Assembly (NCBI GenBank): GCA_024138015.1
Contig: JAMXBB010000006.1
Coordinates: 75,304,398 to 75,368,397 of the forward strand
DNA length: 64,000 bases
Source: Lumnitzera littorea
Taxonomy: Eukaryota > Streptophyta > Magnoliopsida > Myrtales > Combretaceae
Reading direction: 5' to 3'
Numbering within the stretch: position 1 is the stretch's first letter; each line of letters begins with the position of its first letter. The notes below the pieces were generated by a model. That model was not told the origin of the DNA, ran no database searches, and was given only the letters and a program-made list of their open reading frames with translations. Made by a program: the position numbers and the translations under genes. This document shows positions 33,781 through 43,171 of the stretch, in pieces.

Positions 33781-34827
33781 AAGGTTAACACAATTCAACA
33801 AGTTCTTTAAGTACAAGGAATTTTTCAAATCTCAAATTCACATTTGTAACACATGAAAAATACATCATAGCTTGAACAAAACAAACACTCCATTTCATTA
33901 ATTTTGTCAATAATGAGATTACACCAAGCGGTGGTCACTTTTATAGAGTGAGTCTCCACCTATACTATGTCTAAACATAATCTTAATACTACATCGAGAC
34001 TTTATAAAATTGCAATACAATTTAGAGTACAAAATCAAGATAAGTACATCCTAAATTCTAATAACGTCATATAATAGCATATCAGCATCTACTATGCCTA
34101 TAGGTAGTTGGTCAAATCAGTCTCAACCTCTACAAACTCAACATAGGCATCAACTTCTATGTGAACCAACTCATTTGAATCATCGGAGCTATCTCCATTA
34201 GAATCCACACTAGAGTAAGTCGATAACTCCAGCCGGTCCTCTTCCTTAAGATCCTGTACTATAAGTACGAGAAACTCAAGAACAGGCTTCGTAATCTTTA
34301 TCTCATCTCATCCATCCTTCAATTCTATAGGATGACTGAAGTCATGACCCAATGCTACATGGGGTATATCCTCTTATGGAACCCCATCTTAGGGTAAATC
34401 ATGCTTGGCCTCATCCATCTCCATCATGTTTAGGGCGAGGGCCTCTAATATCGGCTTTTCTAATATCTTAGTCTCATCATTCGACGATATTAGTATGCTA
34501 TACTGCACCCTTATCTCCTCCTACAAGGCGTCTATAACCCACTGGATATCAATCTCAAGCAAGGCTAGGTGGTCACCCCTATGGTCTTTAGCGAATATAA
34601 CCCTGTATCTAACTCTCCTTTACTCACCAAAAGTTAGGGCTGAGGGTCAATAAGAGTTGTTGACCAAAAATGCTACCTCGAAGGTAGTCTAATAAGTCCA
34701 TCTACACACAACTCATGTTCTAAGACATGGATAAGCTCAATATCAATGGAGACTAGCACATTCAAATCCATGAGTAACTCTCAGTGTCAAAATATCCAAT
34801 GATCTGTAAGTCTACCCCTCTACTAAG
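33781..34827 (-). other. Tekay leader / gag N-terminal extension
   Basis: Between gag and the 5' LTR remnant. Minus-strand translation gives acidic, serine-rich stretches (EEDRLELSTYSSVDSNGDSS near 34190-34250) but no recognisable domain and many stops. No Met-tRNA primer site is visible next to 34828, which fits a deletion removing the LTR's inner end and primer site. Confidence 0.4.
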
Positions 34828-35543
34828 AGGGATGTATGTGTGTAGCATAAGGCTTGGTAGTAGGTGGTTTGGTGTGGTGGGGTAATGGTGCCAGATGGGA
34901 AGCTCAAGAGTATTTTGGGTGTCTGATTTTTAGAGAGTGTTTTAGGGTTTGGAAAAAAGAATAGAATGAGTAAGGGAGAGAGGGATAGCTAGCGAGTAAT
35001 GAGAGATAGTGTAGGGGACAATGTGTATGTTTTTTGGGTAATAATGTACCTTTTTGTTTTATTTCCATATTAGAGAAGATCTTGTCCCCTTAGGGTACAA
35101 AATATTTTAAGGTCATTAATGTTTTGTCTTTTGGTCCTTAATTATGTTTAACTTATAGTTAATTAAGATGTAATGGTAGTTCATTATGGATTAGGGTTTG
35201 ATTAGGGTAATTATAGTAGTTAGGCATAATTAGGCTAGCTAAGGGTAATTAGGATACATTTAGGGTTTTGTTGAATTTTAATATTACACCTTAGTTAATC
35301 TAAGTACTTATACGTATGCCTAGGGTTTAATGATCTTTTTAGGATTTTATTATTGTCCTCGGGTTTTTCAACTATTAGGGTTCCTAAGGTTCTTACTTGT
35401 TTAGTTAGGGTTTTAGTTAAACATATAGGGTTCAATTCATTTACCTAAGGTTTTATTATTATGTCTCAGTGGTTCTAGGGACTATCCATAGACCTTTTCA
35501 TCCAACATCGCTTTTGGGTTGCTAAAATCTCATAGGGTTTACA
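34828..35543 (-). repeat. 5' LTR of the Tekay element (inner 2.6 kb missing)
   Basis: About 716 bp matching 28093-28891 of the 3' LTR. The outer end is TGTAAACCCTATGAG on the minus strand. The rest of the LTR is absent, unlike the 3.4-kb partner, so an internal deletion took the promoter-distal part. Confidence 0.75.
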
Positions 35544-35714
35544 ACATCTCTTATATTGCATAGGTTTCTTGCATTCATTTTGTTAAGAAATTCATTCCAG
35601 TAAAAACCCTTATTCTCAAAATAATCAAAATTTAGATAATGACTTTTAGGAATGTTATTTTTCTTACCCTTTTATTTCAACCCCTTAGCAAGCTAAGGTA
35701 TTTGTTCCTTCTAT
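35544..35714 (-). pseudogene. Envelope-like gene fragment (Sirevirus 2), right of Tekay insert
   Basis: Minus strand reads FENKGFYWNEFLNKMNARN followed by CNIRDV up to the LTR. It aligns with FEKNSFY...EYMDGLGLNSLVNMRGV of the envelope-like gene at 17360-17440. It continues at 25454-25491 on the far side of the Tekay element. Its own upstream part is interrupted by the Tat-like element starting at 35715. Confidence 0.6.
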
Positions 35715-36081
35715 TGAAGGTTGATTTTTGTTTTGGTGAGTGGACACCTACAAAACAGAAACACCACTATAGGAGGCTTTGAAGGGTGCTCTGATACCTA
35801 AGTCAACCCTCTTGTCATGTAAAATAAAATTGTCAAGTGGTTATAGGAATGAGAGAATGGAAGAGGGTCTCCTTACCTGGGGTCTTACTTGGTATTTATA
35901 GTAAGTCAATGAAAATTGTACCCAAATTGGATTATTGGATCGAGCTTAGGTATTGAGCTAGCTAATAAAAGCCCACATAATAATCCAACATCTTAACGGC
36001 TCAACGCTTTAACTTATCATTGTATATGGCTTAAAGGTCTTGAGTTCGAATCTCACCAAAGGCAGAAAATGCCTATCAACA
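35715..36081 (-). repeat. Tat-like LTR (left copy)
   Basis: On the minus strand starts TGTTGATAGGCATTTT (36081). It carries TATAAATA at 35900-35893 and then ACTTAGGTATCAGAGC in the R/U5 part. The same order (TATAAATA, then ACTTAGGCATCGGAGTG) appears in the LTR of the Tat element at 58810-59176, so they are one family. A GTTCGAATCTCACC string at 36043-36057 (plus strand) mimics a pol III B-box. Confidence 0.6.
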
Positions 36082-36303
36082 CTTGCTCCTAACTCTCTTG
36101 TGTGATAAGGTTGAAAAAGAAAGTATATAGGAAGGTTAATTTGGTAGGATTTCTAGAAAGGTTTATAATCTAGGCTTGAAGAGGCTAAGGTGCTTGAAGA
36201 AGTAAAGGCTTGAAGAGGCAAAAGGTGGGAGTGGCTAGAGCACTTATAAATATCAACATGCCTAAAAAGATAAAGGCTTAAAGAGGCCGATATGCTTGAA
36301 AAG
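36082..36303. repeat. Degenerate minisatellite (GGCTTGAAGAGGCTAAGG units)
   Basis: From about 36165 the sequence repeats variants of AAGGCTTGAAGAGGC every 25-45 bp. It is interrupted by solo LTR Y3 and resumes at 37604-37650 (GGCTAAGGCCTGATGAGG). No coding potential. Confidence 0.5.
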
Positions 36304-37603
36304 TGATATCAGGCAAGTGTACCTATCAGTTTTAATATAGTGGATGTAAGTCCTAGTGGATCCCTCAGAGACTTTGAGTATTAATATTAATCTTAGCTCT
36401 ACTATTTAACTAGAAAATTGTGATGAGTTGAATGAATTAAAAATACTAAAATTAACAAACTAACCTAATTATAAGACTTGATTAAGCAATTTAGAAAGTG
36501 ATAAAACTAACAACGACTTCAAGAAGGCAAATAACGTATTTAGGAATTATTTCCCCCAATGTTTAACATGTGACCGCTTAAAATGTATCCAATTTAATCT
36601 CTATTATTCTTGACTGGAGGGATTCAAAATTAAAGTTAACACCTTTCTTAAGCATATTAATCCTAATCCTAAATTATTTACCGGAATCTCTTTACTTAGT
36701 AATATAATTTAGAATCGCATTAATATATAATGAATTCCCACACAAAAGAACAACTTTCTGGAAGAAACATATATCTTATCTCTAAGTACACATGCAATTC
36801 TCTCCAATTATGTCAAGATCTCATTACACATGTGATTTCTCAATCATCATGCATGATATCATAGATTGATACCCTAAAAATATCAATTAACGATTAAATA
36901 ACATAATTGAATCAAGAAAAGATAGAAACTTTATTGAAAATTATCAATGAATCTGATAGTCACATGAAACCCTAGGTTTCACAATCCTAAATACAAGAAT
37001 CTTAAGCTATCATAATGAAACTAAAAATGAATTGTAACAAAATCAACAAATAAAACATGAAAAACAACTTTTTGTTGATGAAAAATGTCTTCAATCTCTT
37101 CAATGGTGAAGTTAGATGTTGCTTTTGCCTTTTGCTCCTCCTTTTCTTCAAGTCACTTCTCTTTTGAATGTTTAATGTTACGTGTGAAACCCTAGTAAGT
37201 CCTTTTATAATGTATTGTAAAGTTTCTTTTTTCATCATTAGACACAGCCTGGGAAATAGTTGTGTCCTTAGGTTGTGTAACTTACTGACCTTAGCACTTA
37301 AAATCTTCCTAGATGGATACAGCCTGGGAACACAATTATGTGCCAGATTGTGTAACTTTCTAACAAAAAATTATCATTTTCTCCTATTGTTTATGTAATT
37401 TCAAAATTTCATAACTCATTCATTTAAACTTCAAATTGAGTGAAACTTGATTCCTTTTCTTCGTTTTCAATCTGAGAACGTGTTCAAACCTTGAAATCAA
37501 AATTTTACTCAATTGAGTATCAATTTCTTTACAAAAAAACCAAAGATATAAGGGAAATACTATAAAATCACCATGTGAAATGTATTTAAAATAAGAGTTA
37601 TCG
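36304..37603. mobile_element. Solo LTR, family Y, 1.3 kb (copy 3)
   Basis: 1,300 bp between AAAAG at 36299-36303 and 37604-37608. Starts TGATATCAGGCAAGTG and ends AGAGTTATCG (last base mutated from A). Same orientation as copy 1. Its GC-rich inverted repeat has decayed to GACACAGCC...AGTTGTGTC (37240-37265), with CpG to TpG/CpA changes relative to copies 1 and 2. It splits a minisatellite whose units continue on both sides. Confidence 0.9.
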
Positions 37604-40600
37604 AAAAGGCTAAGGCCTGATGAGGCTAAGGCACTTAAATAGGCAATAGAAGCATGCAAATCATCTAAGCTGGCAATGATCTATGATAAGTAGATACATA
37701 AGATAGGCTACTTAGCCTTTGGCTCGTTAATGTATAGGATGTTGGGCTTATTTATAGCTCGTTATCCATTTTCTAGGATTTAAGCATGGTGCTCGCTACC
37801 AAGTGACAGCCTAGAGTTTTTAAGTAGCCTATCTTCTTCTTATCAGACTTAAGGCATCTGTACCTGTCACTCTTAAGAGAGTTTAAGGTTCTATATCTTG
37901 TAATTTGAGTTTTTCTAGAGGCTTAGAGATTTTTTTCTATCCATTTTTCATTATCTATTTAATATAGGACTTAGAGGTTAATGCTTGATTCGATTTGCTC
38001 GTCACCCATAATGGATAAGGCTTAGAGCTATTGAGGAGTTACTCATTAGCAAATTATACTTGCATAGGCTTAAAATTGGGTGTTTGTTTAGCTCTAGTTT
38101 GTTTTGGAGTTCTCATGCTTATCTTTAAAGGAAATAAAAATGAGTTGTCAAATGATCAGATAAGTCACTCCAAGTGCCAAATAGGCAACAATTTATATTA
38201 TCTAACTTGTCAAAGTCTCAATCGTGGAGTGGTAAATAAACAAACATAGTCCACTTTTTAACAATTAGGTTAGCACATGTAGTTCAAACACATCTAGATG
38301 GAGCATGAGGTATTGTTGACTTTGTAGTAATTTAAGAAAACACTCTAAGCTTGAGATAGCTATCTAGATTTGGTTTCAAGGAGCTTGGCAATTTTAGTTT
38401 TTGAAGCTCAGTAAGAGACAAAGCTTGGCTAGCGGAGTTCAATGGTCGAAGTCGTAACCAATGTTAGTGAAGCATTCAATTTAGGCTTAGAGAAGATCCA
38501 GCATGGTACTATTTTCATAGCATAGCTCAACCATTGGCCTGAGTATTAACTTGCTTAGCACTATCTCAGTACCCCTACAAGCTATAATAGGAAAATCCAC
38601 TAGCTAATAGTAGGATATAAAGAAGCTAAAACCATAGTTATGTGGCTTAGTAATTCTTTCCAATCACATCAATAGTCATAAGAGTTTGGCCAAAAAGAGA
38701 TTGAACAATTTGGATAAGAAGCCATCACTCTACTACTATAGTTCGACAACAAACTCGAATTGTTGTGTTACCATGGACTACTTGCCGAGCAATCATGTTT
38801 ATCCACTTTCGTTGAAGTATAGCTCCACAATTTCCTCAACCGACTACATTGTGGATGACTATGGAGCTTAGGTCGGCTTTTACGGAGCCCAACGTATTGA
38901 GAAAGTGCTCAAAAATTCAAGTTACACTCAGAAATTTTATGAATAGTCGATCAAAAACTTATAGTAGTATGACATGATAGAAGCTTGACAACGATGACGT
39001 GAAGAGGAAATCCATTCAAGGATATGATGCCTAGGCAAGCTTAGATTTTGAATAATAGAAGAGAAGCTCATATCGTTACCCAATAGGTTGTTTGTAAAAA
39101 TATTGATGGTGCTTAGTCTTATCAAGACTCAACTCGGCCATGGATAACTTGGCTAATAAACCACTCAATAAGTATCACCTCAATCTCGACTCAAGAAATA
39201 TTTTATCCCATTCACAAGCAGTTTCTCTTGATTTCCTCAAGAGTATGCTACACTCAATGTCTCCCTTGAAGGTTACGGTTGACCTAAATTTAAAGCTACT
39301 CAAAGGTTGGATCTTTAGATGTCCTATTGTTTATTTGCTAAAATTTGTGGCTCAATTGAATGTCCTTAGGAGTTCGACTTAGAAGTTGTTTAGCGAGGGT
39401 GGGGTGTTGGTGGGGCTGAAATAAACAACTCAGCCACAATTAGCTCTGAATATAAACTTGAAATAGCTTAGCTCGTCTATTTGAATCCCTTGTTGTCAAA
39501 GTTATAGCAATCATATGAACTCAACTCGTTCATTAGCATGGAGTCACTTAAAGTTTGCTCGAAGTTTCGGTCGAGCTTGAATTCTACTCGACAAGTTAGT
39601 AACGTTGCATTTGGAGTTGCCCAAACTCGACAATTATCAGGCCGCTGCTCTTGACCTTCCAGTTGCATATAAACTTGAGTTTGAATATGGCTAAGTCCTA
39701 GTGATTTGAAATGAGAGTCATCTATTGCAAGAGACACTCAATATCTTCATCGGCATTCAAGTTGTTGGTTGCCAAATTGTGGTTTAGCTTGGTACTCCTC
39801 CTGTAGGAGCTCAATAATTGAGATTTTAGGCTCAGATTAGTTACTAGTGCTCGCCTGTATTCGGGGTGAAGTCTAATAAACTATTGTCTGTTTTTGGCAT
39901 GATGGATAGATTAGATACATAATGCTCCAACTTACCATCCAAATGGAATTAGGTAGTTGCATGTATTGTGAACTTTCAATATGAACTCGGCTAGGGATCA
40001 GCATCTAACTATGGCCACTTTTCACTCGACGTGTACGTATCGAAGGAATAAGTTCGGTGTCTCAGCCATTGTCATAAGCCGATAGATATATCTCAGAGTC
40101 AATGTTTCTTGGTAATTCAGAGTATACCTTGGGAACTTGATATAACTCAAACATGGAAACTTTGTGGGCTGATAAAAAGACACTCAGCATCAATGTCTCA
40201 CTTCGGGTAAAAATAGTAGCCTAAATGGTTCGAAGTCATGTTCAGTACAATCCGGCCACTAACTACAGCAACTCAGCAAGTTGTGGTTTGTTCATTTCGA
40301 TAAGTTGAATGTGCTGTTATGAAGCTCGCATTTCTCTTAGCTTGGTGCTACTGTGTTTAAGTTGGGCTATTTTTTTCGGATTGCACTCACAAAGTAACTC
40401 AGATCCGCTGTTAGTAGCTCAATATATCGGTCAGACATCTAATCTTCAAATTTGTTTAAGCGTATTTGGCTATGTACACAGTCTTTACCAGAAAATCATG
40501 ATATCATTCTCCTTGATGTGTGGTCTTTAAGCTTGTCCGCTTTGAGTTGGAGTCCAAACGTTCTCTTAGTGTCAAGTTGCTGTCATATACAACTTGGCAA

Positions 40601-41460
40601 TTATTCATGGAGTCGTGGCACTCAGCATGGATGCACGAGAAATCGTGCTCATCCATTTCAGTTGAGATCCAGCTCGGGCAATTTGCTGACTATCGACGGC
40701 TCAAACGTTCGTGCAACTTGAGTTAACTCAATAGTGGCCACTACAAGCGCAACGGCTTGGACTAGAAATATATCTCGGTATGGAGATTGGAAATTACTAG
40801 CCGTTGCTGTGACAGATAGCCTAGAAATGTAGCTTGGCATTTTTTCCTTGGATTTGCTTGGCCTACAATTGCCAATCATTAGGGGGCTACTCGGAGTAGC
40901 TCTTCTCACTGCAGCACAAAAACAAAAGGCTCGGCTCGATTCTTAACGAGTAATTTGGTCAACAATACTACTTATGGGCTGAGATTGATCAAGTGGAACT
41001 GCTCCTATTATTGAAGCTTATGAATGCCAGAACTTGGTTTAGTAGCTTAAATCAAACTCTCGACTCAGAAAGCTTCAATTGAGTCTACTCAAGTAACTAT
41101 TAGAAACATCAAGCCGTGTCAATGAATTGCTCGGCGTCTCAGCGATTGTCGTTGGTCAGCCTTCTCTTAGTCAAGATTATAGATAGTTTGGCAATTGAAA
41201 GTTTACAAGTCGGTACTCGTGTTGGGAGTTACTCGTAGCTACTTGCTAGGGCAACACATGCATTCTGAGCAACTTGACTCGGCATAAATTACTCGGCACC
41301 ATCAAGTAATAGCTTGGCAACAACTAAACAAAGTAGCGAGGATAACCTTCAACGCAAATATTCGCCATGTCTACTACCAGGGAACTACAACACGCCACAA
41401 TGTGCTTATCGGCCAATCAAACACAATGTGCAGAACATTAAACGATAGGATGCACAAAAA
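37604..41460. other. CTCGGC-rich non-coding block, unrecognised
   Basis: About 3.9 kb unlike its AT-rich surroundings. From about 38400 on, motifs such as ACTCGGC, AGCTCGG, CTCAGC, CTTGGCAA and GACTCGG recur every few tens of bases. One longer pair is visible: TTCGGTGTCTCAGCCATTGTC at 40053-40073 and CTCGGCGTCTCAGCGATTG at 41130-41148, 1,077 bp apart. Open frames here are short (under 90 codons) on both strands and show no family motif. Position suggests it is the interior of the Tat-like non-autonomous element. It could be a decayed array of diverged repeats or coding sequence too eroded to recognise. Confidence 0.5.
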
Positions 41461-42233
41461 GTCGGCTGCATGACCCAACAGCTCCGTTTTTATGGTTGGA
41501 GGATGAAGTTACGGTTATAAACCAGACGGTGACGGTTATAAACCATAAGAAGATGAAACCGGGATTACTCGAATGTGTCCACCTACATGAGGAAGGCAGT
41601 TGTGAACCATAATTCTGGTAGTTAGACTAACCATTGCACTAAAAAAGAAAAGCATCGCACATTAGAAGACAACTGTTACGTGCAAGAAGAAGACCGATGC
41701 ACAAACGAAGAAAACCAACACAAGCATCAAGCTTCTTTGCTTCTGGTTTCATGCATCTTTTAAGGAGGAAAACAATGCAATGATTCCTCTTGTAAATATA
41801 TGCAAAATGATCCAAACCCTAAGTGGAATATGTTCAAAACCGTAGTCTTTTGGAAAAAAAAGAACAAAGCTTAAAGCTATGTTCCCTTCTAAAATGAGAG
41901 TCAAAATAACAATAATAATAGAGATTGTACTTTTTGTAAAGTTGGTGACTTTATCGAATTTAATAGAGCCCCATAATCATGAAAATTACCAATTAACAAA
42001 CCCTAGAAACCATCAGTTCATGGTGGTTTTCCGAACTTCAATGGCACAAACAAATAATGAATAGGGAAAAACTATTGAAAGATTCTAAGTATGCGAATCG
42101 ATACATCCTTAAACATGAGAATGTATAGAAAAGAGATACTAATGTAAATTTAAAGCTAGGGGAAAGTGCAAAACCTCGATAAATCGTCAAAAATCGTAAG
42201 GTTGAGTTGCTTGTTCCTACAGACGATGCTAAT
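41461..42233 (-). other. Leader region of the Tat-like element with primer site
   Basis: Minus-strand leader downstream of the right LTR. The primer-site-like sequence is the complement of 42213-42231, adjacent to the LTR end at 42234. Two copies of ACGGTTATAAACCA occur at 41511-41525 and 41535-41549. The rest is AT-rich with short poly(A) tracts. No gag start was recognised. Confidence 0.4.
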
Positions 42234-42617
42234 TGTTAATGATTGATTTTCTTTTCGATGCATAGACACCAACAAAATGGAAACACGGCTAAAAGGGGCA
42301 TCGAAGGGTGCTTCGGTGTGATCACTCTGATGCCTAAGTTAGCTCTCTTATCATGTAAAATAAAATTGTCAAGTGGTTACGGGAATGTGAGAATGGAAGA
42401 GGGTCCCCTTACCTGAAGTCTTGCTTAGTATTTATAGCAAGTTAATGGAAATTGTACCCAGACTAGATTATTAGATTAAGCTTAAGTATTAAGTTAACTA
42501 ATATAAGCCCACATAATAATCCAATAGCCTAATAGCTCAACACTCAAACTTAACATTGCCTATAACTTAAAGGTCTTGGGTTCGAATCTCACCAAAGGTA
42601 AAAAATACCTATCAATA
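42234..42617 (-). repeat. Tat-like LTR (right copy)
   Basis: 384 bp. On the minus strand starts TATTGATAGGTATTTT (TG decayed to TA), with TATAAATA at 42436-42429 and ACTTAGGCATCAGAGTG downstream. Clearly alignable with 35715-36081 along its whole length, with many substitutions. Confidence 0.6.
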
Positions 42618-43171
42618 CCTTCATAACTAGTTGAGATGGAAGTACACTCTTCCCTCACTAGGTTATCCTTCTTACTTTTTCATCTTGAGTAACACCTATA
42701 GGGCCCTCACTTCTCTTTAGTCCCACTTGTATATTGTTGTAATTGCGTGGAGGTTTGAAATGCTCTTAGAGGGTTTTCAATTGGATTGGCGATTTTAAGT
42801 TCTATAGTATTATCCTATGGAATAGGGCTAGAAATAATGTGTTAACTCTCATCGATGGGTGTATGTTATGGCTCAATAGGTTTGTCAACTAAGTCTATGA
42901 GTGTTCTTGAACCTACGGTTTTATGATTCTTATTCATTAAACTTATGAATTTTTATGGTAGTATGGTGTTGCTAGGATTTAGATGGAGTAAGATCCAATC
43001 TTGTTGAATTTTAGGTTAAAGAAGGGAGGAATGAAGAGAATAGATGAAGAAAGTTTGAAAAGTAAAGAGGAGGAAGAGAGTGAGTATAATTAAGTTTAAA
43101 GGTAATGTACAACTACCTACTTATGTATAGAGAGTCCTACATGCTTAGTGAGGATAGAGATAGTGACCTGT
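42618..43171 (-). pseudogene. Envelope-like gene, Pro-rich part (Sirevirus 2)
   Basis: Minus-strand reading gives low-complexity sequence with EPQ/HTPIDES, SSPIP and NPIENPLRAFQTSTQ-like runs around 42700-42900. This resembles the Pro/Ser/Thr-rich part of the envelope-like gene at 16000-19200. It lies between copia pol (right) and the globular envelope-like fragment at 35544-35714 (left), the expected order. Stops are frequent and the call rests mostly on position. Confidence 0.4.

Larger units (their letters stand above)
25492..35543 (-). mobile_element. Tekay/Del-type Ty3/gypsy element (nearly full length)
   Basis: On the minus strand: truncated 5' LTR (35543-34828), leader/N-terminal region, gag with zinc knuckles, protease, RT, RNase H, integrase, chromodomain-like tail, polypurine tract, and a 3.4-kb 3' LTR (28891-25492). 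It is the best-preserved chromovirus here and sets the LTR orientation for the solo LTRs. It carries many stops and frameshifts. It inserted into the envelope-like gene of Sirevirus 2 (NIRDV on one side, YGVYGE on the other). Target duplication is decayed: ACATC at 35544-35548 against CCATA at 25487-25491. Confidence 0.85.
35715..42617 (-). mobile_element. Non-coding Tat-like LTR element (LARD-like)
   Basis: Two related direct repeats of about 370-385 bp (35715-36081 and 42234-42617) flank roughly 6.1 kb, of which 1.3 kb is a later solo LTR (36304-37603). Inside the right repeat, on the minus strand, TAGCATCGTCTGTAGGAAC follows the LTR end. It resembles the Tat-lineage primer site TGGCGCCGTCTGTGGGAA. 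A purine-rich AGAGAGTTAGGAGCAAG precedes the left repeat. No gag or pol motif was found in the interior, so this looks like a large non-autonomous derivative. Matching target-site duplications were not found; unrelated insertion of two solo LTRs cannot be excluded. Confidence 0.45.

Noticed and set aside
36030..36060. tRNA gene or SINE, from a GTTCGAATCTCACC B-box (also at about 42578-42593)
   Set aside because: No matching A-box or cloverleaf could be read at the right distance. Both copies sit at the same place in paired Tat-like LTRs, on the strand opposite to the LTR promoter.
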